NCBI GenBank assembly: GCA_963921425.1
Contig: OY992833.1
Location: 11,263,738-11,327,737 of the forward strand
Direction of reading: 5' to 3'
Source: Dryas octopetala
Lineage: Eukaryota; Streptophyta; Magnoliopsida; Rosales; Rosaceae
DNA length: 64,000 nucleotides
This document shows positions 44,463-55,563 of the stretch, in pieces (the stretch's first letter is position 1; every line of letters begins with the position of its first letter). The notes below the pieces were generated by a model. That model was given only the letters and a program-made list of their open reading frames with translations, had not been told where the DNA came from and made no database searches. Both the position numbers and the translations under genes were made by a program.

Positions 44463-44480
44463 TGGCGCCGTCTGTGGGAA
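44463..44480 (+). other. Primer-binding site
   Basis: TGGCGCCGTCTGTGGGAA starts three bases after the 5' LTR, the position and TGGCGCC start typical of plant Gypsy elements. I did not assign the tRNA. Confidence 0.8.
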
Positions 44481-44543
44481 GATCATCTTCAGCCACTGTG
44501 TTCATCACCGCAAGTGCTGAGCTCTTCTTCCAAACAAGTCATC

Positions 44544-47500
44544 ATGACCACCATCTTTCGCGATAGTAGCTCTTCCTCAGAAGCATCTCAGAATGATGAA
44601 CAACATCAGCCTGAGACACCTGAGAAGAGGAGGGGAGCACAACTCTCCAGGACATCAAAGTCCAAAGGTCCCTCGAAAATCCGGGCTGCTCACAAACTCC
44701 TTAAGGAGAGCCAACGACATCTAGCCGCTGAAAATGCACTCCTAAAGCAGAATAATGAGCTGCTCGCAAAACAGGCCGAGCTGGCCGGGGAACTTGCACG
44801 CCACCGTGCTCAGCTTGAGAATAGTGGGGGATCGGGTTTCCGATCGCGACGGACCCGAACCGAGCAGGAGGTCCTTTCGCCGTCTCCTTCTCGGCAGAGC
44901 ACTCCCGCCGAGCCGAACGACCAGACCGATCGGGAGGATATGGATCACGTTTTCCCGGGCTTCGAGGACATGCCCCCGGCCGAACAGGCCGAATGCCTAA
45001 ACGCCCACCGTCTTCTTCAGCAAAAACAGGCGGCTTTCGGGAAGCGTGTCCCCAGGAATTCAGGCGGAGACCGTGCCGACCCGAATACAAACCGACGACC
45101 CCCGGCCCAATCAAGGTTAGGGACCAACAGTCCAACCGGTTCGGCCGAAACCCGGGTCCCGATTAGGAATAGGCTCGGCCCTATCGCCAGCCAAGATCCT
45201 TCCCCATCAGGAGCCCATTCAGGGAGACGATCGGTGAGCGATCGACTGGGATCGACTATGATCATGTCGGATCGACAACCGGTGAGCGAGAGGATCACTC
45301 GTCAGCCGGTGAGTGAGAGACTCGGCAACCAGGCCGAGTGCTCAGGGGAAAATGCAGCCGAGCCGACCCCACCCAATGTGGAAAATCTTGTCCGGACTTT
45401 GGTCCAGGACCAAATCCGGAGCGTCCACGATCGGCTCGGCCAAGTCGAGGTCTCCAGGGGGCACACCGGTAGAGCCGACCACGGAGAGGAACTCCCCCTC
45501 CCGTACACCAGCAGAATCATGGATGCTGAGGTCTCCCGCGACACCAAGCCCCCCAAGATGGATCAGTACGATGGGGCCAAGGATCCCTACGACCATCTTG
45601 ACAGCTTCAGATACGCCATGGAGGCCCGTCAGGCATCTGAAGCTACTAAATGCCGAATCTTCCCCTCAACCTTGAAGGGATCGGCTCGGGGTTGGTTCCG
45701 AACTCTCCAACCAAACTCCATTGACTCCTTCTCCGACCTCCGGAGGGCCTTCCTGGCGAGATATCGGGTTGTATCCGAACGACTCTACAACTTGAACGAT
45801 ATGTCGCTCATTAAACAGCAGGAAGGGGAGAGCCTCAAGGCCTATCTGATCCGCTTCAACATCGAATATACGAAGTGCGACGATTGCGACGACAGGTCAG
45901 CTAAGAACGCCCTCATGCAAGGTCTGCATGCCGGGGGACTCCGCTCCCACCTGATGAGGAATCCTCCCTCCACTTATGATGAGCTTTCCGCCGAAGCCAC
46001 TAAGTGGGCGCGGGCTGAGGAGTGGGATGCTCAGGTTGAGGCCCTAAATCCCAGGCCGACCTCGGCCAAGAGGAAGGAGGGAGAGGTTGCAAGTCCCAAA
46101 CCCCAGGTCCAATCCCAGAAGACCAGGACCGAGGAGCCACGCCAACTTCTGGGCAAGGGGCCCAAGTTTGTCCAGTACACGGAGTACACTCCCCTCAATG
46201 CCGGTCTGGAGGCGATCTTCTCCAAGATCAAGGACCAACTCCCAGCTGCCAGGGAGATCAAGGGACCACCCCCGGACAAAATCAGGGAGGGCGTCTTCTG
46301 CAAATACCACTCCAATCACGGCCACGTCACGGGTGATTGCTACGCTCTCCGCGACGGGATTGAGACTCTTGCCCGGGCGGGTAAGATCAATCACTTCCTG
46401 GCCGGTGGGCCTAGGGTACCCAAGGCCGCGCCGAAGAAGCCCACCAACACGGTCGAGGTCCAGGATGTTGCCATCGGGTCGATCGGCGGGGGGCCAACCT
46501 TCGTGGGAAGCTCTAACCGATCCCAGAAGGAGTATGTCAGACAGGCGGCTCAAGCTCACGAGTCCCTGTCGATCCAAGCGGGTCAGCCCAGCACTTCCAA
46601 AAGACAACGGAAAAACTGGGCACCGGTCACCTTCGAGCCTAACGAAGCAAATGAGATCATCTTCCCCCACTATGATCCGGTCGTCATAGTGGCTGAGGTG
46701 GCCGGAACTACCATTGCACGCTCCTTCGTCGACGGAGGGAGCTCAGTCAACATCCTCTACCACTCTGCGTTCGCGCAGATGGGCATCGGCGAGGATAAGC
46801 TGGAGACCGATACACCTGCCTTGGTCGGATTCGGGGGAGAAGTGGTTCAGCCCCTCGGACACATTTACCTTCCCCTTTCGCTCGGGAAAGGACCGATCAA
46901 GAAGACCTGCATGACGTACTTCATTGTCGTCAAGCGGCCGTCAGCCTACAACATCATTCTGGGCAGACCGGCTCTGGTCGACCTTGACTGCATCGTCCAT
47001 TACGCCAACCTCCTCATCAAATGTCCGGTAGGCGACGACTGCATCGTCATTCAGGGAGACCAGTGCTCGGGTCGGTCTTGCTACGCCGCTTCGATCAAGC
47101 AGAAGGGTCAGCTGCCGAACTCACAGGAACTTGACTTCATCGCTGATTCAGGCAGGTGGCCGAGGGCGGAAACATTCGACTTCACTTCCGAGCCGAACCA
47201 AGACACTCGGCCCCTTCCCGCCGAGGCCTGGGAGGAAGTGCCGATCTCGGCCGAGACACCGGATCGGCTCGTCCGAGTGGGGACTCAGATCAGCCCCGAA
47301 CAACGTTCTGCCATAATCGACTTCCTCCGCGCCAATGCGGAAGTGTTCGCCTGGTCTTACGATGACATGCCAGGCATATCGTCTGACGTGATCACCCACA
47401 GGCTGAACACCGACCCGGGATGCAAACCGGTCCGTCAGAAGAGGAGGTCATACGATCCGGTCCGATACGCCGCTATGGCTGAAGAGGTAACCAAGTTGCA

Positions 47501-50483
47501 AAACAACGGGTTCATCCGGGAGGTCAATTATCCCGACTGGCTTGCCAACGTGGTCATGGTGAAAAAGAACAACGGGAAGTGGAGGATGTGCGTGGACTTC
47601 ACTGACCTGAACAGGGCTTGTTCCAAGGACAGCTTTCCCTTGCCCAGAATAGATCAGCTCGTCGATGCAACAGCTGGACATCAGCTCCTCAGCTTCATGG
47701 ACGCCTATTCTGGGTATAATCAGATTCTCATGCACAAGTCCAACCAGGAAGGCACATCTTTCATAACGGATCGCGGCATGTACTGCTACAAGGTCATGCC
47801 CTTCGGCCTCAAAAACGCCGGAGCCACCTACCAAAGGCTGGTCAACCACATGTTCAGATCTTCCATCGGCAAATCCGTAGAGGTTTACGTGGATGACATG
47901 CTGGTCAAAAGCATCAAGGCGGACGATCACGTCAGGGACCTCTCAGACATGTTCGGAGTCCTAAAAGAATATCAGATGCGGCTGAACCCAGCCAAATGTG
48001 TCTTTGGGGTTCGGTCAGGAAAGTTTCTTGGCTACCTGGTCAGCCAACGGGGAATCGAGGCCAATCCAGAGAAGATCCAGGCCTTGATCAACATGAAGTC
48101 CCCAAGGACACGCAAGGAAATCCAGAGTCTGACTGGAAGAGTCGCCGCCCTGAACCGGTTCATCTCGAAGTCCACTGACCGGTGTCTCCCTTTCTTCAAG
48201 GCCTTAAGGGGAGCAGGGAAGGGCATAGAATGGACCCCCCAATGCGAGCAGGCCTTTCAAGATCTGAAAAGGCACATGGGGGAACCTCCCATCTTATCCA
48301 AACCAGAGGAAGGTGAAGAACTTTTTCTCTACCTCTCTGTCTCTGACTCGGCTCTCAGCTCAGTTCTAGTGAGAGAGGTCGGCGGTGTACAACACCCCGT
48401 CTTCTATACAAGCCGAGCCCTCGCCGATGCCGAGACCAGATATCCAAAATTCGAGAAGATGGCTCTCGCCCTGGTCAGCTCGGCTCGAAAATTGAGACCC
48501 TACTTCCAGGCTCATTCAATCATCGTCTTGACGGACCAGCCGCTCAGACAAATCCTGGCAAAACCCGAGACCTCGGGTTGGCTCATCAAGTGGTCAATCG
48601 AGCTCGGAGAGTTTGACATTATCTACCGTCCCAGGACGGCCATCAAGGGTCAAACTATGTCAGACTTCATCTGTGAGTCGACCACCTCGACGGAGGACCC
48701 ACCGCGCACCGACGCTACGCCAACGGCGTCCGATCCGAGCACAATCGACGAACGCGGCCAGGCTGACCTTCTCACCTGGACCCTCAACGTGGACGGATCT
48801 TCCAACGCCATGGGAAGCGGAGCCGGGCTTGTTCTGATCTCCCCAGAACAAGTTGTGATGGAGTATGCTCTTCGCTTCAAATTTCAAGCATCCAATAATG
48901 AGGCAGAGTATGAGGCGCTCATCGCCGGACTCAGATTGGCAAAAGAGCTCGGCGCAACCAAACTAAACATCTTCAGCGACTCCCAACTCATCTTCAATCA
49001 AATATTGGGAGAATATGAGACTCGGGAGCCCAGCATGACCGCCTATCTCGAGAAGACCCGCTTGCTGCTCGGGAACTTCCACGAATACAAAATATCCCAA
49101 ATCCCGAGGGCAGAGAACTGCAGAGCCGACGCCTTGGCACGTCTGGCTTCGGCCACGGACACCGGATCCGCAAGACATGTTCCAGTTGAAATCCTGGACA
49201 GACCCAGCACTGTAGAAAACGAAGCCGTCGTTATGCAAACCGAGGCCGAGCCGAGCTGGATGACGCCGATCACTAACTATCTAGCCTCCGGGACACTTCC
49301 CCCAGAGAAGGACAAGGCGCGTCTCATCAAGACCAGATCAGCTCGGTTCAGTATCATCGATGGTCAGCTCTACAAGAGGAGTTTCTCCCTGCCCTACTTG
49401 CGATGTGTCACTCCCCAAGAAGGTCAGGATGTGCTAAGAGAAATCCACGAGGGGATATGCGGAAACCACTCTGGAGGAAGAGCCCTTGCCTACAAGACGA
49501 TTCGACAGGGTTACTTCTGGCCAACGCTGAACAAGGACGCAGATCATCTGTCTCGCGCCTGTATCAAATGCCAGCAATTTGCCGCGGTCCCCCATCAACC
49601 TCCCCAGTTGCTGACCTCCATATCCAGTCCCTGGCCGTTCGCGCAGTGGGGACTCGATCTAATCGGCCCTATGCCGAAGGCAAAGGGGCAAGTCATCATG
49701 GCAGTGGTAGCAGTCGACTACTTCACTAAGTGGGCCGAGGCCGAGCCCCTAGCCACAACCACAGCCGAACGGATGGAGACCTTCGTCTGGAAGAACATCA
49801 TTTGCCGATTCGGCATGCCACACACCATCATTGCGGACAATGGCAAACAGTTCGACTGCAAGAAGTTCAGGAGTTTTTGTTCACGTCTGAACATCAACTT
49901 GCGCTTCACCGCGCCTTACCATCCGCAGTCGAACGGACAGGTCGAGGCCATCAACAAGATCATCAAGAAGACCCTCAAGACTAAACTGGATAATGCCAAG
50001 GGAAATTGGCCTGAACTCTTGCCAGAGGTGCTTTGGTCCTACCGAACTTCCTATCGCAACTCCACGAAGGAAACACCCTATGCATTGGCGTTCGGAACTG
50101 ACGCTGTTGTCCCGGTCGAAATGGGGACTCCTTCATTCCGGACCGGCACGTACAATCCCGAGACCAATGACACCGGACTTCGGCTCGGCCTGGACATAAT
50201 CGAGGAGAGGCGAACCGACGCAAATCTCTGCCGAGCCGCTTACCAACAGAGGGTAGCCAAATACTACAATCAAAGGGTCAGACACAGGAGCTTCGGATTG
50301 GGCAGCCTCGTCATGAAAAAGAATCCCCTCGCCGTCAAGGAGAGCTCATTCGATCCGAACTGGACCGGACCATACAGAATTACAGGCATAGTCAAGCCTG
50401 GCACCTACAACTTGGCCACTCTGGCTGGGAAGCCTCTCAAGCATAGCTGGAACGCTGAGCACTTAAAGACTTATTATCAGTAA
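44544..50483 (+). CDS. Gag-Pol polyprotein (TAT-type Gypsy)
   Basis: One uninterrupted 1979-aa frame. Gag lies at about residues 334-497 (KGSARGWFRTLQ, SLKAYLIRFN), with a derived zinc knuckle CKYHSNHGHVTGDC near 585. The protease has the plant variant FVDGGSSVNIL near 726 instead of DTG. Reverse transcriptase spans about 960-1150 with YVDDML near 1114. The usual RNase H is near 1250-1370, and a second RNase H (LNVDGSSNAMGSGAG, SNNEAEYEAL, FSDSQL) lies at about 1413-1535. Integrase has an HHCC finger (from HEGICGNHSGG, about 1635) and core acids in LDLIGPMP, IIADNGKQF and NGQVEAINK. The N-terminal 330 residues are a low-complexity Arg/Ser-rich extension. There is no frameshift or stop, so it appears functional. 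The start is the ATG at 44544; a frame open to 44514 begins with GTG. Confidence 0.95.
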   Translation: MTTIFRDSSSSSEASQNDEQHQPETPEKRRGAQLSRTSKSKGPSKIRAAHKLLKESQRHLAAENALLKQNNELLAKQAELAGELARHRAQLENSGGSGFRSRRTRTEQEVLSPSPSRQSTPAEPNDQTDREDMDHVFPGFEDMPPAEQAECLNAHRLLQQKQAAFGKRVPRNSGGDRADPNTNRRPPAQSRLGTNSPTGSAETRVPIRNRLGPIASQDPSPSGAHSGRRSVSDRLGSTMIMSDRQPVSERITRQPVSERLGNQAECSGENAAEPTPPNVENLVRTLVQDQIRSVHDRLGQVEVSRGHTGRADHGEELPLPYTSRIMDAEVSRDTKPPKMDQYDGAKDPYDHLDSFRYAMEARQASEATKCRIFPSTLKGSARGWFRTLQPNSIDSFSDLRRAFLARYRVVSERLYNLNDMSLIKQQEGESLKAYLIRFNIEYTKCDDCDDRSAKNALMQGLHAGGLRSHLMRNPPSTYDELSAEATKWARAEEWDAQVEALNPRPTSAKRKEGEVASPKPQVQSQKTRTEEPRQLLGKGPKFVQYTEYTPLNAGLEAIFSKIKDQLPAAREIKGPPPDKIREGVFCKYHSNHGHVTGDCYALRDGIETLARAGKINHFLAGGPRVPKAAPKKPTNTVEVQDVAIGSIGGGPTFVGSSNRSQKEYVRQAAQAHESLSIQAGQPSTSKRQRKNWAPVTFEPNEANEIIFPHYDPVVIVAEVAGTTIARSFVDGGSSVNILYHSAFAQMGIGEDKLETDTPALVGFGGEVVQPLGHIYLPLSLGKGPIKKTCMTYFIVVKRPSAYNIILGRPALVDLDCIVHYANLLIKCPVGDDCIVIQGDQCSGRSCYAASIKQKGQLPNSQELDFIADSGRWPRAETFDFTSEPNQDTRPLPAEAWEEVPISAETPDRLVRVGTQISPEQRSAIIDFLRANAEVFAWSYDDMPGISSDVITHRLNTDPGCKPVRQKRRSYDPVRYAAMAEEVTKLQNNGFIREVNYPDWLANVVMVKKNNGKWRMCVDFTDLNRACSKDSFPLPRIDQLVDATAGHQLLSFMDAYSGYNQILMHKSNQEGTSFITDRGMYCYKVMPFGLKNAGATYQRLVNHMFRSSIGKSVEVYVDDMLVKSIKADDHVRDLSDMFGVLKEYQMRLNPAKCVFGVRSGKFLGYLVSQRGIEANPEKIQALINMKSPRTRKEIQSLTGRVAALNRFISKSTDRCLPFFKALRGAGKGIEWTPQCEQAFQDLKRHMGEPPILSKPEEGEELFLYLSVSDSALSSVLVREVGGVQHPVFYTSRALADAETRYPKFEKMALALVSSARKLRPYFQAHSIIVLTDQPLRQILAKPETSGWLIKWSIELGEFDIIYRPRTAIKGQTMSDFICESTTSTEDPPRTDATPTASDPSTIDERGQADLLTWTLNVDGSSNAMGSGAGLVLISPEQVVMEYALRFKFQASNNEAEYEALIAGLRLAKELGATKLNIFSDSQLIFNQILGEYETREPSMTAYLEKTRLLLGNFHEYKISQIPRAENCRADALARLASATDTGSARHVPVEILDRPSTVENEAVVMQTEAEPSWMTPITNYLASGTLPPEKDKARLIKTRSARFSIIDGQLYKRSFSLPYLRCVTPQEGQDVLREIHEGICGNHSGGRALAYKTIRQGYFWPTLNKDADHLSRACIKCQQFAAVPHQPPQLLTSISSPWPFAQWGLDLIGPMPKAKGQVIMAVVAVDYFTKWAEAEPLATTTAERMETFVWKNIICRFGMPHTIIADNGKQFDCKKFRSFCSRLNINLRFTAPYHPQSNGQVEAINKIIKKTLKTKLDNAKGNWPELLPEVLWSYRTSYRNSTKETPYALAFGTDAVVPVEMGTPSFRTGTYNPETNDTGLRLGLDIIEERRTDANLCRAAYQQRVAKYYNQRVRHRSFGLGSLVMKKNPLAVKESSFDPNWTGPYRITGIVKPGTYNLATLAGKPLKHSWNAEHLKTYYQ

Positions 50484-50670
50484 GAATGTAGTTAGGATCG
50501 GGGACTGTCCGACCTAACATTCGTTCCAATCAATGAAAGGATGAACACATTTTTGACTCATCTTCTTCTTATTTTTTTTTTTCAAAGCAAACACTGGGGA
50601 CTCTACTCCTGTACACTTTCAACAAAGAGGGAAGAATCTAAGTGTTTCCTTTGAAAAAATACTAAATCCA

Positions 50671-51060
50671 TGTGCCGAGCCGAAGTGCCACTTTCGGCCC
50701 GACGCTCGATACATTACAGACTCATCAGGTCTATAAACTCATGTGTCGAGCTAGCGCGCCATTCCGGCCCGATGCTCGGCATATTACAGACTCATCAGGT
50801 CTATAAACTCATGTGTCGAGCTGGCGCGCCATTTCCGGCCCGATGCTCGGCATATTACAGACTCATCAGGTCTATAAACTCATGTGTCGAGCTGGCGCGC
50901 CATTCCGGCCCGATGCTCGGCATATTACAGACTCATCAGGTCTATAAACTCCCGTGCCGAGCTGGCGCGCCACTTTCGGCCCAATGCTCGGCATGGTACA
51001 GACTTATCAGGTCTATAAAAATCCCTGTCTGAGCCGAAGTGACTTCCTACAGTCCTAACG
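50671..51060 (+). repeat. 70-bp tandem repeat behind pol
   Basis: About five copies with 70-71-bp spacing (units near 50671, 50742, 50812, 50883, 50953). The words GCTCGGCATATTACAGAC, TCATCAGGTCTATAAACTC and GAGCTGGCGCGCCA recur. A looser series of GCCGAGCCGA words continues to about 51420. Tandem arrays at this position are a habit of TAT-lineage elements. Confidence 0.92.
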
Positions 51061-51596
51061 CTCAACAGGATATTTCTAAAAGAAAAATATACACTCCAAC
51101 CAAAACTTTCATCGTGCATGCCGAGCCGATCTGAAAGTAGGTTTGAATATTTTTCTCAAAAAACAAAACTCCTAAATATCTCAATGGGTATGCCGAGCCC
51201 ATCTGGGATCACTAGGGTTTTTAAATTTTTACTTATCTTGGTTATGCTTATCAAGCTGATCCGAAGACAAGTTCTAATTTATCATTACCATTCATTTTCA
51301 TTGCGATCGGCATGCCGAGCCGATCTTAAAATGCCTTGGTTTTTATTATGTTTTTCACTTTTATCATTTTCTTATCCATGTGTTATTAGTTATGTCTTTA
51401 GCTTAATTTCCGAGCCGAACTGACAACAACTTGTATCATAAAAAGAAAATACTGATAAATTAACAAACATAAAATCCAAATACAATTTGTTCAAAATTCA
51501 AATCAAACCCGAGCCACACCTCGGCCCGGGGAGGAAAGTAAAAACTTAACATAAAAATAAAATGCAGCTATCATGCCGATCGCTCGGCAGGTCCCT

Positions 51597-53852
51597 CTAG
51601 GATCGGCTCGTTCGACTCCTCGGGCGTCTCCTCGCCGAGCTGCACCACCTCAACCCCTGCTTCCTCTTCCCGATCGCCAAGCCTCCGCCGACGTGGTCAT
51701 GCCAGCGGGCGAGCCGACTCCGGAGGATCCTCCGCCGCCTGAGTGCGAGCCGACCCCAATCCCCCCAGTCCCCGAATCCGATCCCAATGCTGAGATGCAG
51801 ATCGGCGGGGTTGAGCTCCTGATACCCATCAAAGTGTGCATCAGCCAGTGCCTGGACGCTTGGAAGCCCAGCTCGACGCCGAGACTCGGCCGCCCTTCGT
51901 TCAGCCTCATCAACATCCCGCTGGAGCTGGTCAGCAAGTTGCCTCAGGTCGGCCACCTTCTGCTCTGAGGACACAAGCTCCTTCCCGAGCCGAGCGACCT
52001 CTACCTCCCTCTCAGCCAACTTGGACCGAAGACCCGCCGACCGGTCGCGCTCGGCCTTGACAGCCCGCTCGGCCTCGGCCAGCTTCTCCTTCAGCTCCAA
52101 GATTCGCTCCCGAAACCTCTCCATTTTCGCCTCGGCCTCGACGGCGGCGTGGGCGGCTTCGAATTGCCTCATGGCAAGCTGCAAAAACAACAAAAAAAAA
52201 AACATCTATTACTAATCCGAACCGAGCGGATAGACGAAATCCGAAGTAAAAAAGACTTACCAACATGGTCTGGCGGGATGTGCTCAGAGCTTGGTGGCTG
52301 AAGCTCGGCTCGCCTTGGCCAACCCAGAGCCCCTCCCGCGCCTTCGACGTCATCACGCGCTTGAGGCCCGTGACGAACGGCTCGAGGCAAGGGTCCACCT
52401 CCACCGCCTTCAAGGGCGCCAAGCCAGACGCCTCGGCACCAGAACCACTGGGCTCAGCCCGAGCTCTCTTCTCCACCCGGGCCTCGCTCTGGGGAGCCTT
52501 CCTCTTCTCTGCTGGCCGAGCTGGTCTCGGCGCAGAAGGTCCAGGCTGAGCTGCCGCTGCGGCAGGAACCTGGACCGGCTCGGCAGGAGCCCGCCCCGCG
52601 GCCCTCCTCTGGACGCTCCGAGCGGCCTTCCTCCTAAGACGAGTCTCCAGCTCGGTGGGCGCCATTCCCTTCTCGGCTCGCGGATTCCACCTGGGCACAA
52701 ACCAGGAGATCCCGCTTTGTCTGATCTGAGTTTCCCCGAGCAGAAACTTAGTTGACAAGTATTCTGCTGGTGAATCCCTGATCTCGGCGATCTGATCCTT
52801 GAGCTCGCCCCTCAGCTTGTATTTGCCCCAACTGACTGCAAAGGCGAAACAAAAAAGAGTTAGACAAAAAAAAAACAATTATTATAAAGCATGTACAAAT
52901 TGCCCTCGGATCGGCCCCAAACTTCCAATGCCCACCTGGAATCCTAAAGGCTCTGGGAACCCGAGGTAGTGTTGTTCGGATCGGCGAACTCCCAATCCCC
53001 AGAGACAAAGAAGTATCTTTTCTTCCATGTCTTCTGGGAGGAGGGATTCCCACCGAAGAGCGGCCCCGAATACGCCTGGAGGTTGTAGAATCCGAGCTCG
53101 CTCTGCTTCGACCTCAATGCATAATTGCAGAACAGGAGATCTTTGTCTGGCACACACTTGTGCACTTTGTGCCACAAGATGTGCATTGACAGGATAATCC
53201 TGTATACGTTTAGGTTCAGTTGGTGTGGCGCCGCGCCGATCGTCGCGAGCCAGTCCTGCAGGAAGGGGTGCAGGGGAAGCCGAACCCCGTTCTCAAACAT
53301 CTCGGGGTACATTGTCACCCATCCTGTTGGGGGTCGGCTCAGCTTTTCTCCCCCGATCGGCAACCTCATCTGCACGGACTCGGGAACTGAGTACCTATCC
53401 CTCAAGTCCCTGAGATGATATTCGGTCATCTCATTGGGGATCTGATCGGCCTTCCACGCCAATTCCTCGTAGAAATCCGGGTCGATCGGACTCCCCGTCA
53501 CCTGCTGGGCCGAGGTCGAAGCATCATGACCTCTGTCCCTTTCACTGGAACCCGAGGTTAACCTACTCGGGATGGTTGCGATCGGCTCGACGTCAAGGGG
53601 TTCCTCGTCACCGCCTTCGGCCACCCCTTGTTCCCGATCGGAACTCAATACTTCGGGGTTTTCCCGATCCCCTCGAGCTCGGCGTTCCTCGCCCGGGTTA
53701 CGATCCAATGCCGAGCCGACCTCATCTAACTCCTCAGATAGACCATCCCAACTCGCCTCACCCCCAGGTGGGCTTCGGCTCTGCTCGGCGTCACTATCCC
53801 CCTCAAAGGCTTCCCCCGAGCCGAGCCGGCCACTCGAGTCAGTCTCAGACAT
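51597..53852 (-). CDS. Antisense extra gene of the Gypsy element, 'putative gypsy type transposon' domain
   Basis: Three exons (53852-52961, 52835-52261, 52178-51597) with GT-AG borders and consistent phase give 682 aa. Exon 1 starts with an acidic Ser-rich region and then carries the domain that databases call putative gypsy-type transposon or Transposase_28: EMFENGVRLPLHPFLQDWLA, LNLNVYRIILSMHILWHKV and FFVSGDWEFADP. Exon 2 is basic with NLS-like KRKAPQSEARVEKRARAEP. Exon 3 opens with a long coiled coil (residues about 490-595, AEREVEVARLGKEL). The gene runs opposite to gag-pol and ends about 1.1 kb from it. Extra, often antisense, ORFs are known in TAT elements; their function is unknown. 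The exon 1 donor (CTCGG/GTTCCC) is the least certain border. Confidence 0.8.
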
Positions 53853-54183
53853 CACTAACAGTTTTTCTACTTTCTCTCTCTCACTTTATGGATCGAAACG
53901 TATGCTTTTCAAGAACTCTCAAGAACACACACCCAAAACCCGAAAATGCAAAACTCAGAAAATGAGGAGAATCACTTACTGGTTTTCCTCCGGCCAAAGT
54001 CTCCACCCCTCACACACTCAGACCAACCTCGCCTATGGCCACGCTCGGTCGGAACTGCGGCCGGACTGCTGCACTGACGACGGAGATAGAAGAGGATTCG
54101 CGGTGGAGGAGAGAATTCGCAGAGAGAGAGAGTGGAGATTTCTGGAAAAATTGGAAAGTGAACGGGAAGAGAGAGAAAGAGGT

Positions 54184-54191
54184 CTTTTATA
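54184..54191 (-). promoter_or_regulatory. TATA box for the antisense gene
   Basis: The minus strand reads TATAAAAG in a GC-rich context, about 330 bp before the antisense ATG at 53852. It would place a transcription start near 54155, outside the LTR. Confidence 0.6.
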
Positions 54192-54482
54192 CCCCATGCA
54201 AATCAGATCTCAGCCCTTCATTTTTGGCGCTTCAAATTCCAGATCATGACACATGTCAAAACGTTTAAAATACCCATAAATGAGGTGACCCTTACGTTCC
54301 CCCATGCAGAAATCAAACGTCCCTTCACCTGTCCCTGAGAAATTTTGACCAATCACAAGTCGTCATGTGTTCGGATCTTCGGGAACATGGGCTTGTAGGG
54401 TTCGGCTCGGATCAAGTAAACACGCCATCTTTGGGATTGCCCTTACACTTCAACTTCCAATCCACCACTGCCCGCTCGGATC

Positions 54483-54499
54483 GGAAGCTGGGGGACTCC
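54483..54499 (+). other. Polypurine tract
   Basis: GGAAGCTGGGGGACTCC directly precedes the 3' LTR, the expected place for plus-strand priming. Confidence 0.7.
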
Positions 54500-55558
54500 T
54501 GTTTGTGGGAAAATCCACACCAATCCGAACAGCCAATCACGGCTCGACACGTGGCTGGTCAACACCCACCTCGGAGTTGACTCTCAGTGGTCAAACTTTG
54601 ACCTCCACATCATCACTGCTCAGCACTTCCTCCCCCAGCTCGGACCGGGGCTCCGCGTCGGTCCTCCATGACCGGTCCGAGCCGAACCGATGATCTTCCA
54701 AGGGATTGAGTGCCCTTCTTTCCACGGTCATCCCGGTTCGGCTCGGCTCGGCACCGAAGTGACCTCCTTTCGAGTTCTGGCGTCGGCCAGTCAGGGCTCG
54801 GAGGGGCCCCTATCTCTTGGATCAGCTCGGTCTGGGATCCCATGTCCGATCCGATCACATATGGACTTCATGCACACGCGTAAGGACATCTGTTCGGTTC
54901 GGCTCGACTCTCCGCCGCCATTCCCAGGAAGATCACGTTGGGATGAACCGCCATACATAAATGCATCTGACACAAATCCCCTGACAGATGGAATATCCAG
55001 CCTGCATTCATGACTGATGAGGAAATCTACCTGAACCTTCCAACCTTGCATTTAATGGAGCATTCAATGCAACATTGAATGCTAAGGAGGTGAGCAGCTG
55101 TACATGCAATTAGTTCTGACCAGGCACGTGGGTCACTGGCAACCATTCATTCACATGCAGGTATCTTACTCACCAAGACTTCCTTTGCTTATATATATCA
55201 ACTCATATGTGCAAAACCATGCCAGGATCTACGCATCTACCCACAAAACACTCTCACAAAAACTCTCATCCACAAAAGAGCCTACCCAACTTGCTGAGAA
55301 TAACCCAGAACATTTGCCTTGTTCTTCCTATTCTCCCAAGTTCATCCTCTGTTCTTCCTCATCCACCATCAAACATCATCACTGATTTCATCATCGGAGT
55401 GTGTTTGGCTGGTACCACACCGGTCCATCTCCTTTGATCTTGTTTCTTTTGCAGGAAGATCTCAACCAACATCCACTTCATCATCCAGCAAGACATTTGA
55501 TCAGCCAGATCAGCTATTCTAAGTTGTTGCATCTACCTTACGAGAATTTGCATCAACA
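54500..55558 (+). repeat. 3' LTR of the Gypsy element
   Basis: Same as the 5' LTR apart from six substitutions and a 5-bp insertion (near 55220). TAGAT follows. Confidence 0.96.
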
Positions 55559-55563
55559 TAGAT

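Larger units (their letters stand above)
43406..55558 (+). mobile_element. Young intact Ty3/Gypsy retrotransposon, TAT lineage
   Basis: The 12,153-bp element has LTRs of 1054 and 1059 bp and a perfect TAGAT target duplication (43401-43405, 55559-55563). Order: LTR, primer-binding site, single gag-pol frame, 70-bp tandem repeats, antisense three-exon gene, polypurine tract, LTR. A second, archaeal-type RNase H between the usual RNase H and integrase marks the TAT lineage. The LTRs differ by six substitutions and one 5-bp indel by my count. The element is GC-rich compared with flanking DNA, consistent with recent insertion. Confidence 0.96.

Noticed and set aside
44701-49273. Many ORFs antisense to gag-pol.
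   Set aside because: They are shadows of a GC-rich coding frame with no domain matches.
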